NCBI GenBank assembly: GCA_013203755.1
Contig: JABMPI010000416.1
Coordinates: 1-7,244, forward strand
DNA: 7,244 bases
Source: Bacteroidota bacterium
GTDB lineage: Bacteria; Bacteroidota; Bacteroidia; Bacteroidales; Prolixibacteraceae
Direction: 5' to 3'
Each line of letters opens with the position of its first letter. Position 1 is the first letter of the stretch. The position numbers and the translations under genes were made by a program. This document shows positions 1-5,984 of this stretch, piece by piece. The notes below the pieces were generated by a model. That model was given only the letters and a program-made list of their open reading frames with translations. It ran no database searches and was not told the origin of the DNA.

Positions 1-178
1 ATATCTGCAAGCTTTTTCACTAAGATACTTATTTGCTTGTAAATTCAGAAACACAGAGAAAGAGTTTATCAACTGATTATCAACACTCTGATGTGTTTTT
101 AAGGTTTGACTAATTATAATCTACGAAACATCTGGTTCTAAAAAGATTCGCAATAAAATTATGTTGCTAAAAATGGGA

Positions 179-205
179 TTTTACTTAAAATTCTATTAAG
201 TAAAA
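179..205. repeat. Perfect AT-rich inverted repeat (10-bp arms)
   Basis: The left arm TTTTACTTAA (179-188) and right arm TTAAGTAAAA (196-205) are exact reverse complements separated by 7 bases. There is no adjacent run of T on either strand long enough to call it a standard terminator. It could be a weak hairpin at a transcript end or a protein-binding palindrome. With this base composition a chance match is possible. Confidence 0.35.
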
Positions 206-230
206 AATTAAGATTTTTTTATTTATGATT

Positions 231-254
231 GAAAATCAAATGAGAAACTTCTCA
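231..254 (-). terminator. Weak candidate terminator for the leftward operon
   Basis: On the minus strand, a small palindrome (241-254; stem TGAGA/TCTCA around a 4-base loop) is followed by a T-rich run, TTTGATTTTC (240-231). It lies about 70 bases beyond the NUDIX gene stop. The stem is only 5-6 bp and AT-rich, so this is tentative. Confidence 0.25.
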
Positions 255-326
255 AAACAAATCTAGGGAGAGCAAGAAATAAACTTTTAACAAATGTATT
301 TGGACCAATTCCGACAATAATAAACT

Positions 327-1394
327 TCAAAAAAGTCGTAGTTTTATTAATTGCTTTACTTCTTCTTCAAAATTTGGAGTAAATACGTTTTCACCTAAGC
401 TATTTTCGATTTGCTTTTTAGTCCAAAATTTAGCTTCTTCTACTTCATCGGAATGAACGTGGTAATTTTTATAATCGAAAGTAACAAACATATAAACCAG
501 TTCAGCCTCAACTTCAGACTCCCATTTATAGGTTTTATGTAATTTAGCAGAGAAATTCTCTAACCCAATTTCTTCGAATGCTTCCTTTTTTAAGGCTTGT
601 TCTAATGTTTCTCCAGCAGAAATATGTCCACCAACTGCGGTATCCCATTTCCCGGGTTGGATAAGTTTTGATTGGGGACGTTTTTGTAAAAGAATAGCTT
701 TATTTCTGTTGATAACATGTAAATGAACTACCGGGTGAAGTAACTTACTTCCATTATGAACCTGACTTCGGGGAGCCTGCCCGGTAACCTTCCCTTTTTC
801 ATTAACCAGGGGAACCCACTCTTCATTAACCAACATTTTCTGCTTTTTACGCTGACGAACTAATTCGAACAAAAAATAGGCACCAAATAAAATATAAAAA
901 AGTCCTCCGCTAATAAATGCCCAGGCTCCTTTACTGAGATAAAAAGCAGCATAAAAAACTAAAAGTGTATGACCTGCAAAAATATAGAAAAGGTATTTCA
1001 TACTTTTCCGCATTTGCTCCATTTGAGTTTCGTTAAATGAAGTTTCTTTCAAATAACGCTGCCCCATTAAACCGATAACATTTACTTTGGAAAATGCCGA
1101 AACCGCAAGAACTGCAACCAGAATTAACTCAATTAAACCTGGTTTTAATTTAAAAAAAATATCGTTTTCCAATAAAATAGAAACCGCGCCAAGAACTACC
1201 AAAAGCAAAGTGTCGAATAGCACAAACTTTTCAAATCGCTTTTCTTTAAAGCCGATAAAAAGCAACTCTGCAATTCCTACCCCTACTGCAACAAACAACC
1301 CGATTTTAGTCCCCCAGATTTCATCGGCTGCGATAAAAACAAATAGAGGAATAAAACCGGGTAGTAACTTTTTCAGAAGCTGAGTTCTGTTCAT
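327..1394 (-). CDS. Membrane protein with YciB/IspZ-like N-terminal domain fused to a C-terminal NUDIX hydrolase
   Basis: This is a 355-residue two-part protein. Residues 1-180 carry five or six hydrophobic segments (about 12-27, 31-48, 57-75, 86-102, 133-153, 157-178) and resemble the YciB/IspZ (septation protein A) family: LLPGFIPL near the start, KPGLIELILV at 84-93, then a short basic loop. A charged linker (about 180-190) leads to a NUDIX domain of the YfcD/IPP-isomerase-like subgroup (VPLVNEKGKVTG at 194-205, QPGKWDTAVGGH at 246-257). The NUDIX box is G256-x5-E262-x7-K270-E271-A-F-E274-E275-I-G277-L; the metal-binding glutamates are present, but the usual Arg before Glu271 is Lys. The NUDIX domain should hydrolyse a nucleoside-diphosphate-linked or pyrophosphate substrate, probably on the cytoplasmic face of the membrane; the substrate cannot be told from sequence. 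The gene starts 36 bases after the FKBP stop, with GGAG at 1407-1404 before the ATG, so it is probably last in the nrnA-FKBP operon. Confidence 0.88.
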   Translation of the reverse strand: MNRTQLLKKLLPGFIPLFVFIAADEIWGTKIGLFVAVGVGIAELLFIGFKEKRFEKFVLFDTLLLVVLGAVSILLENDIFFKLKPGLIELILVAVLAVSAFSKVNVIGLMGQRYLKETSFNETQMEQMRKSMKYLFYIFAGHTLLVFYAAFYLSKGAWAFISGGLFYILFGAYFLFELVRQRKKQKMLVNEEWVPLVNEKGKVTGQAPRSQVHNGSKLLHPVVHLHVINRNKAILLQKRPQSKLIQPGKWDTAVGGHISAGETLEQALKKEAFEEIGLENFSAKLHKTYKWESEVEAELVYMFVTFDYKNYHVHSDEVEEAKFWTKKQIENSLGENVFTPNFEEEVKQLIKLRLF

Positions 1395-1430
1395 ATATCT
1401 TTACTCCAGTTTCAGAATATATTATTCATC

Positions 1431-1952
1431 TTATTCAGGTACAATAAATGGATATACTTTGTACACTTCAATTTCCATAAGTATAGTAGAAAAGCCACTA
1501 ACACCTCCATTGGGCGAACCATTTTGTCCATAAGCCAACTCCGAATTAATTACCAAATCAGCTTTCCCTCCTTCTCTCATATAAGTTATCGCTTCGTCCA
1601 AACCTGCTACAACACCGCCAGTACCCACAATAAACTCCAGTGGTTCAAAACGATATCCTTCAACATAACCGCTACTTTGGTCAATCAAGATGCTATCTAT
1701 TGTATATGTTGCATAAAAAATCTGTACTCTATCCCCACCTCTAATTAGTGAATCTCCATGTCCTACAGTTTCTTCATAAAAATACAATCCTGATGGCAAG
1801 GCATCTTTCACCGGAAAATTAGCTTGAATATAGTCATCCAATATCACTAACTCATTTTCCCTCATTTTTTCCAAGCTGTTATCATTATTATTACATGCAG
1901 AAAATGCAATTACAACAGATGTTAAAATAAATACTGCAAAAAATTGTTTCAT
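1431..1952 (-). CDS. FKBP-type peptidyl-prolyl cis-trans isomerase, lipoprotein
   Basis: A 173-residue protein with a hydrophobic signal peptide (residues 4-18) and lipobox FSAC, giving a lipidated Cys20 followed by NNNDN. It is therefore likely anchored in the envelope facing the periplasm or the surface. After a helical stretch (about 26-50), an FKBP fold occupies about 72-166: GDRVQIFY (73-80), D91-Q-S-S, EFIVG (106-110), VVAGLDE (113-119), LAYG (139-142) and the last strand, ILMEIEVYKV. By comparison with human FKBP12, Tyr80, Asp91, Val113-Val114 and Tyr141 match pocket residues, but the pocket Phe46, Trp59 and Phe99 positions read Leu105, Leu117 and Met159. Catalysis may therefore be weak, or substrate preference changed. 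The family includes the gliding lipoprotein GldI of Flavobacteriia, which sits in a similar neighbourhood; this protein looks closer to general Bacteroidia FKBPs, so I give no symbol. It begins 58 bases after the nrnA stop. Confidence 0.9.
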   Translation of the reverse strand: MKQFFAVFILTSVVIAFSACNNNDNSLEKMRENELVILDDYIQANFPVKDALPSGLYFYEETVGHGDSLIRGGDRVQIFYATYTIDSILIDQSSGYVEGYRFEPLEFIVGTGGVVAGLDEAITYMREGGKADLVINSELAYGQNGSPNGGVSGFSTILMEIEVYKVYPFIVPE

Positions 1953-2010
1953 TTATATCTCTTTTTAAAAGTCTAAATTAATTGTGAAATTTATACATTC
2001 ACATTCCATT

Positions 2011-3069
2011 TTATATTTCTGTTTCCAACAAAAGATGTTTAAACTCTGGAAGAAGTTGCGTAAACATATCTAAAGTTTCTTGTAAAGTAAGTTTCGATTC
2101 TCCGCCAGAAGCATTTAAATGTCCACCACCATTAAAATTCTCACTGGCAAACTTGTTAGTCGGAAAATTTCCTTTGGAGCGAAAAGATGCTTTTACCAAC
2201 TCCTTTTTTTCGATAAATAACACGCTAAAAACGATACCTTTTATTGAAAGTGGATAATTTACAAATCCTTCCGTATCTCCCGGGTTAAAATCGAACTCTT
2301 CCAATTCTTCTTTTGAAATTGTAATTACTGCTGCACGATATTCAGGAAAAACCTGCATTTTTTCGTTTAAACAGTATCCCAACAACTTCATTCTATTAAC
2401 CGAAAAATTATCGTAAACCCCCGATTGTATTTTTTTTGTATCAATCCCAAACTTCATTAACTCCGAAACTACTTTAAAAGTATTCGGACGCGAAGTATTG
2501 TGACTAAATGAACCGGTATCGGTTAAAATTCCTGTGTACAATGCTTCAGCAGAATTTTTGGTAATGTTATTTTGCAAACCAATTTGGTTTACTATATCAA
2601 AAATAAGTTCGGCAGTTGAGCTATAAGTTGTTTCTGAAATTGTAAAATCGCAAAAATCTGTAGGATATGGATGATGATCTATTAAAATTTTTATTTTATC
2701 GAATTTTAATATTTTCTTTTCCAAAATCCCAGCACGACTTGCATCGTTAAAATCGACACAAATTAATACATCGGCATTGTTTATAGCTGCTTTGCCTTCT
2801 TTTTTACTAGCGCTGTATTTAATTACATTTACTTCGGAACCAAACCATTTCAAAAATCCCGGATAATCATTTGGAGAAACAATGTTTACATTATGTCCAA
2901 AATCGGCAAGTATTTCGCCCAATCCCAATGCAGAACCAATGGCATCACCATCCGGATTTTCGTGTGGTACAATTGCAACATTTAATTTCGCCCCGGCAAG
3001 AATATTTTTAAGCGATGCAATAATCTCTATGTCAGTGTTTTTCAAAATATTCAAAATTTCAGTTGGCAA
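2011..3069 (-). CDS. nrnA: DHH/DHHA1 phosphoesterase, NrnA-type (nano-RNase / pAp phosphatase)
   Basis: This cytoplasmic enzyme family degrades 2-5 nt RNA and cyclic-dinucleotide breakdown products (pGpG, pApA), and in some members dephosphorylates 3'-phosphoadenosine 5'-phosphate. The full 352-residue architecture is visible. The DHH domain has motif I H36-E-N-P-D40-G-D42, motif II VD106, the DHH triad at 131-133 with flanking ILIDHHP, and TDTGSF at 183-188. The C-terminal DHHA1 domain ends with GGGHLNASGG at 314-323. All metal ligands appear intact. The start is unusual: the codon at 3069 is TTG, an in-frame stop lies about 50 bases upstream, and no in-frame ATG exists before motif I. Other non-ATG choices are TTG at 3054 and TTG at 3045, which would shorten the protein by 5 or 8 residues without touching the domain. 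It is first in the leftward operon and divergent from ndk. Confidence 0.9.
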   Translation of the reverse strand: MPTEILNILKNTDIEIIASLKNILAGAKLNVAIVPHENPDGDAIGSALGLGEILADFGHNVNIVSPNDYPGFLKWFGSEVNVIKYSASKKEGKAAINNADVLICVDFNDASRAGILEKKILKFDKIKILIDHHPYPTDFCDFTISETTYSSTAELIFDIVNQIGLQNNITKNSAEALYTGILTDTGSFSHNTSRPNTFKVVSELMKFGIDTKKIQSGVYDNFSVNRMKLLGYCLNEKMQVFPEYRAAVITISKEELEEFDFNPGDTEGFVNYPLSIKGIVFSVLFIEKKELVKASFRSKGNFPTNKFASENFNGGGHLNASGGESKLTLQETLDMFTQLLPEFKHLLLETEI

Positions 3070-3095
3070 ATATAATAAAACTGTTTACGGTGCAA
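3067..3095 (-). promoter_or_regulatory. Candidate Bacteroidota-type promoter for nrnA
   Basis: On the minus strand, TATATTTG (3074-3067) matches the -7 box TAnnTTTG exactly. CTTG (3096-3093) lies 18 bases upstream where a -33 TTTG is expected. If the box is real, transcription would begin near 3055-3062, downstream of the first candidate TTG start at 3069. The two readings cannot both be right. Confidence 0.4.
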
Positions 3096-3118
3096 GGCTT
3101 AAATATTCCAAAATTTTA

Positions 3119-3126
3119 TAATATTG
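3119..3126 (+). promoter_or_regulatory. Weak candidate -7 box for ndk
   Basis: TAATATTG matches TAnnTTTG at all but one specified base and lies 32 bases before the ndk ATG. I see no convincing -33 box upstream. The ndk promoter must be somewhere in the 89-base divergent gap, because ndk has no upstream gene on its strand. Confidence 0.3.
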
Positions 3127-3158
3127 TGGAATAATAACATAAATTAAAAAATATTAAG

Positions 3159-3578
3159 ATGGCAGAAAAACTAACCTTCACAATGATAAAGCCAACGGCT
3201 TTTAAAAACAATAATACGGGAGCAATTTTAAAAATGATAAACGAAGCAGGCTTTACAATTAAAGCGATGAAACTTACACGTTTAACTCCAGCGTTGGCAG
3301 GCGAGTTTTATGCCATTCATAAAGGAAAACCATTTTACGACGCGTTAGTACAATTTATGAGTTCAGGGCCAATTGTTGCAGCTCTGCTCGAAAAAGAAAA
3401 TGCCGTTGAAGATTACCGCACATTAATTGGAGCTACAAATCCTGATAATGCAGCAGAAGGAACAATTCGAAAATTGTATGCAACCAGCTTTCAACAAAAT
3501 GCGGTACACGGATCGGACAGCGATGAAAACGCCAATTTAGAAGCTGATTTTTTCTTCTCAAAAACAGAAAGAATTTAA
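3159..3578 (+). CDS. ndk: Nucleoside diphosphate kinase
   Basis: Transfers the gamma phosphate from a nucleoside triphosphate to a nucleoside diphosphate through a phosphohistidine, balancing cytoplasmic NTP and dNTP pools. The 139-residue length is normal for bacterial Ndk. The active site is complete: Lys11 in TMIKP, Tyr51, Phe59, Thr93 in GATNP, Arg104, Asn114 and catalytic His117 in NAVHGSDS (114-121). The ATG has an A-rich leader without a clear Shine-Dalgarno sequence, usual for this phylum. It is a single-gene transcript: divergent from nrnA on the left, convergent with the DUF721 gene on the right, with a strong hairpin terminator 54 bases after its stop. Confidence 0.98.
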   Translation: MAEKLTFTMIKPTAFKNNNTGAILKMINEAGFTIKAMKLTRLTPALAGEFYAIHKGKPFYDALVQFMSSGPIVAALLEKENAVEDYRTLIGATNPDNAAEGTIRKLYATSFQQNAVHGSDSDENANLEADFFFSKTERI

Positions 3579-3606
3579 AGGATTATTGATTAATTATTAA
3601 GGATTA
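3578..3606. repeat. Short direct repeat after ndk
   Basis: AAGGATTA occurs at 3578-3585 and again at 3599-3606, a 21-base period in AT-rich sequence just after the ndk stop. No function is evident; a chance duplication in low-complexity DNA is likely. Confidence 0.35.
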
Positions 3607-3632
3607 ATTTAAAAGATTCAAAATAAATTGTG

Positions 3633-3662
3633 AGGCTGTTCTTAAAAGGGGCAGCCTTTTTA
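3633..3662 (+). terminator. Rho-independent terminator of ndk
   Basis: AGGCTGTTCT (3633-3642) pairs with GGGGCAGCCT (3648-3657) as a 10-bp stem with three G-U pairs and a 5-base loop, followed by TTTTATTT. On the minus strand there is no comparable T run after the hairpin, so it mainly serves ndk. Its T run overlaps the stop codon of the converging DUF721 gene (3660-3662). Confidence 0.88.
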
Positions 3663-3950
3663 TTTGAAAATAATAGTTCTAATTATTTCTTCTCCCTCTT
3701 TTTCATTGATTTTGCGTTTGATTTCCTCACGCATCATAAACAGTTCGTTTTTAACAACCGACGAACTAATTTCAACATACAAAACTTTATTTCTGATGTA
3801 AATATTTCGTGTATAATGCGCAATGGTTTTACCAAGCAAATTCTCCCACGACTCAACCACATCAACCTCTTTCAGTTTACGCTCAATATGAGTTGCTTTT
3901 ACATATTCTTTAATTATCTCGCTTAACGACTGTGTATTACTTCTTCTCAT
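3660..3950 (-). CDS. DUF721 family protein (DciA-like)
   Basis: A 96-residue protein matching DUF721, the family that includes DciA, the ancestral loader/regulator of the replicative helicase DnaB. Visible family features are W35-E-N-L-L-G40, KTIAHYT (41-47), a strand IYIRNKVLYVEISSS (50-64) and a C-terminal helix followed by IIRTIIF. It consists almost only of the compact nucleic-acid-binding-like core and lacks the extension found in the longer proteobacterial DciA, a usual state for Bacteroidota members. Its ATG overlaps the recF stop by one base (TAATG), indicating translational coupling. A role in helicase loading is inferred from the family, not shown by this sequence. Confidence 0.88.
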   Translation of the reverse strand: MRRSNTQSLSEIIKEYVKATHIERKLKEVDVVESWENLLGKTIAHYTRNIYIRNKVLYVEISSSVVKNELFMMREEIKRKINEKEGEEIIRTIIFK

Positions 3951-5053
3951 TATACTACTTCTACTTTTCCTGAATCAACATTAAAAATACGAAAATCTGC
4001 ACTCATTCTTTCTATTATTGAGTCTAAATGTTCACGATTTGTATCGGTTAAAAATATCTGCCCAAACTGTTCTCCCGAAACTACCTTTACGATTTTCTCC
4101 ACCCGTTGATGATCCAGCTTATCAAAAATATCATCCAATAAAAGTATTGGTTTTATTCCCGAAATTTCTTTCACAAAATCGAATTGAGCCAATTTTAAAG
4201 CAACAAGGTACGTTTTTTTCTGGCCCTGCGACCCCATTTTTTTTATGGGATAATCGCCAATATAATATACCAAATCATCTTTATGAATTCCTTGCGTAGT
4301 GTACTGAACAGCTCTGTCTTTTTGGATAGAATCTGTTAAGGTTTCCTCAAAGCTATTGTCGTACAAACTCGATTGGTGCACCAAACTTACTTTTTCGTTT
4401 CCCTGCGAAATAAAAGAATAATAGCGCTGAAAAACCGGGATAAGCTTTTCCACAAATTCAGTACGTTTTTCGTGAATTCGATTTCCATATTCCACCAATT
4501 GCATATCCCAAACAGAAAGTAATTCCGCATCGAAAAAGCGTTGAGAAGCAAATTGTTTCAGTAAATTATTTCGCTGAAGCAGAGCCCGGTTGTATTTCAG
4601 CAGATCGTCGAGATAGTTCTGATTGTATTGAGAAATTACCCCATCCATAAATTTACGGCGTTCGTCGCTGCCCCCTAAAATAAGGTTTACATCCGAGGGG
4701 GTAATCATTACCAAAGGCAAAAGTCCGATGTGTTCAACCAGCTTTTTATACACCTTCGAATTCCTTTTAAACTGCTTTTTCTGCCCTTTTTTTAAACCTA
4801 CCGAAATTGTTTCATCCGAATCGAGTCTTTTATAATTTCCATTTAACATAAAAAAACTCTCTTCGTGATTAATATTGAGCTGATCGATGGAATTAAAAAA
4901 ACTTTTACAAAACGACAGATAATAAATGGCATCGAGTAAATTTGTTTTACCAGCTCCATTATTGCCGATAAAACAATTTAGTTTAGGCGAAAAATCAACC
5001 TTAACCTCATTAATATTTTTATAATTTAATATTGAAATCTCTTCAATATGCAT
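3950..5053 (-). CDS. recF: DNA replication and repair protein RecF
   Basis: SMC-like ATPase that binds gapped DNA and, with RecO and RecR, helps load RecA at single-strand gaps. The 367-residue length is normal. Motifs in order: Walker A G30-N-N-G-A-G-K36-T37, the region LVMITPSDVNLI (114-125), GIHKDDLV (256-263), the ABC-type signature GSQGQKK (274-280), and Walker B ILLLDD (303-308) followed by IFDKLD. The final TDTNREHLD segment (336-344) carries the switch region. It starts with ATG at 5053 and is divergent from the TPR gene; downstream it overlaps the DUF721 gene by one base. It is not next to dnaN or gyrB as in Proteobacteria and Firmicutes, which is normal for Bacteroidota. Confidence 0.96.
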   Translation of the reverse strand: MHIEEISILNYKNINEVKVDFSPKLNCFIGNNGAGKTNLLDAIYYLSFCKSFFNSIDQLNINHEESFFMLNGNYKRLDSDETISVGLKKGQKKQFKRNSKVYKKLVEHIGLLPLVMITPSDVNLILGGSDERRKFMDGVISQYNQNYLDDLLKYNRALLQRNNLLKQFASQRFFDAELLSVWDMQLVEYGNRIHEKRTEFVEKLIPVFQRYYSFISQGNEKVSLVHQSSLYDNSFEETLTDSIQKDRAVQYTTQGIHKDDLVYYIGDYPIKKMGSQGQKKTYLVALKLAQFDFVKEISGIKPILLLDDIFDKLDHQRVEKIVKVVSGEQFGQIFLTDTNREHLDSIIERMSADFRIFNVDSGKVEVV

Positions 5054-5078
5054 AATTCAGTGCTTTGTTTCTTTGTTG

Positions 5079-5086
5079 CAAAACTA
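5079..5086 (-). promoter_or_regulatory. Candidate -7 promoter box for recF
   Basis: On the minus strand, TAGTTTTG matches TAnnTTTG exactly, 26 bases before the recF ATG. A good -33 TTTG at normal spacing is not present, so confidence is moderate. Confidence 0.4.
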
Positions 5087-5174
5087 ATTAAAAACGCCGT
5101 ATGAAGTTTATGAGTTGCAAAAAACCCTTAATAACAAGTTTATGTTGATTAATATTCAAAAATATAGTGGGATA

Positions 5175-5207
5175 ATTGATTCCGTTTTGAAAAAAAAACT
5201 ATTTTTG
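5175..5207 (+). promoter_or_regulatory. Candidate Bacteroidota-type promoter for the TPR gene
   Basis: TATTTTTG (5200-5207) matches TAnnTTTG exactly, and ATTG (5175-5178) sits 21 bases upstream at about the expected -33 distance. The predicted transcript would start around 5213-5217, leaving a short A-rich leader before the ATG at 5233. Confidence 0.5.
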
Positions 5208-5232
5208 CGGCACAATTTTGAATACTATAAAA

Positions 5233-5919
5233 ATGGCAAAGAAGAAAACTCAGCAAGAAGATAACCTACAAGAACTGGAAAGTGTGCTAACCAGAACTGA
5301 GCAATTTATTGAAGACAACCAAAATATTATCAGCTACGCAGTGGGTGGAATTATTTTAATTGTGGTTTTATACCTTGGTTTTAACAAGTTTTATTTACAA
5401 CCAAAAGAGGACGAGGCATTATCGCAGATGTTTATGGCTGAAAACTATTTTGAAAAAGACTCTTTCAATTTAGCAATTAACGGCGATGGAAACTACCTTG
5501 GTTTTCTAGATATTATTGACGATTATGGTGTAACCAAATCGGCAAATCGTGCAAAATATTACCTCGGAATCTCTTATTTACATTTAGGGCAGTACGAAGA
5601 TGCTTTAGATTATTTGAAAGATTTTAAAACCGCCGACTTATTGCTAGCTCCCGTTGTTGAAGGAGCACAGGGTGATGCTTTATTAGAATTGGGTGAAACC
5701 GACAAAGCTTTAAAACAATACAAAAAAGCATATTCAGAATCAGACAATGAATTAACAGCTCCTATTTATATGATGAAAGCTGCCGGTTTATTGGAAACAA
5801 TGGATGAATTGGAAGATGCTCTTTCTTTGTACATGGAGATTAAAGAGAAATACGCAACTTCTGCTGAAGGAGCTAATGTTGACAAATACATTGCTCGCGT
5901 AAAATTGAAGTTGAACTAA
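5233..5919 (+). CDS. Membrane-anchored tetratricopeptide-repeat protein (YfgM-like)
   Basis: Counted from the ATG at 5233, the protein has 228 residues: a polar, lysine-rich N-terminus with a short helix (about 10-30), one transmembrane segment (about 32-51), then an all-helical region exported to the periplasm. TPR-type helix pairs are visible around 104-138 (AKYYLGISYLHLGQYEDALD), 142-175 (EGAQGDALLELGETDKALK) and 178-212. The layout matches the TPR_21/YfgM group, which in E. coli associates with the SecYEG translocon and periplasmic chaperones; that role here is inference. An in-frame TTG at 5218 is possible, but ATG is preferred because a -7 box at 5200-5207 would place the TTG almost on the transcription start. 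A strong terminator follows 28 bases after the stop. Confidence 0.85.
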   Translation: MAKKKTQQEDNLQELESVLTRTEQFIEDNQNIISYAVGGIILIVVLYLGFNKFYLQPKEDEALSQMFMAENYFEKDSFNLAINGDGNYLGFLDIIDDYGVTKSANRAKYYLGISYLHLGQYEDALDYLKDFKTADLLLAPVVEGAQGDALLELGETDKALKQYKKAYSESDNELTAPIYMMKAAGLLETMDELEDALSLYMEIKEKYATSAEGANVDKYIARVKLKLN

Positions 5920-5947
5920 AAATTTAGAATCAAACAATACAAAATAC

Positions 5948-5977
5948 ACCCCTCCCTAAAGAGGGGTTTTTTATTTT
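5948..5977 (+). terminator. Rho-independent terminator between the TPR gene and ribH
   Basis: ACCCCTC (5948-5954) and GAGGGGT (5961-5967) form a perfect 7-bp GC-rich stem with a 6-base loop, followed by TTTTTT and then ATTTT. It ends the TPR transcript, yet only 7 bases separate its last T from the ribH ATG. Confidence 0.9.
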
Positions 5978-5984
5978 CAATACT

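Larger units (their letters stand above)
1..326. other. Left-edge intergenic region, no supported gene
   Basis: AT-rich region downstream of the leftward NUDIX gene. Both strands are broken by stops, apart from an open minus-strand stretch covering 1-120 that lacks an ATG and follows a stop at 121-123; I do not call it a gene. Seen here: a direct repeat TTATCAAC at 66-73 and 77-84 (11-base period), a perfect 10-bp inverted repeat at 179-188/196-205, and two small palindromes at 226-238 and 241-254. The text around 44-62 (ACACAGAGAAAGAG) resembles low-complexity intergenic sequence. The region may hold the 3' end of the leftward operon transcript and the upstream region of a gene beyond the left edge. 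Confidence 0.6.

Noticed and set aside
1..120. Open minus-strand frame at the left edge, possibly the start of a gene leaving the window
   Set aside because: It has no ATG, follows a stop at 121-123, and its translation shows no recognisable domain; the composition looks intergenic.
1087..1383. Plus-strand open frame of about 98 codons inside the membrane part of the NUDIX fusion gene
   Set aside because: It lies wholly opposite a well-supported gene and its predicted peptide is basic, low-complexity and unlike any family I know.
1431..1952. Naming the FKBP lipoprotein gldI
   Set aside because: Position and fold are compatible, but the sequence is as close to general Bacteroidia FKBP lipoproteins, and no other gliding gene is present in the window.
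3630..3926. Plus-strand open frame after ndk
   Set aside because: It begins inside the ndk terminator and runs antisense to the DUF721 gene; there is no start context or domain.
4018..4299. Plus-strand open frame within recF
   Set aside because: Antisense to conserved RecF motifs including Walker B and the signature; no family resemblance.
5218..5232. Upstream TTG start adding five residues to the TPR protein
   Set aside because: The ATG at 5233 gives the usual MAKKK-type start, and a good -7 box at 5200-5207 would leave no leader before the TTG.
5920..5984. FMN (RFN) riboswitch before ribH
   Set aside because: The gap is 65 bases and is mostly taken by a simple terminator hairpin; an FMN riboswitch needs well over 100 bases with several conserved stems.
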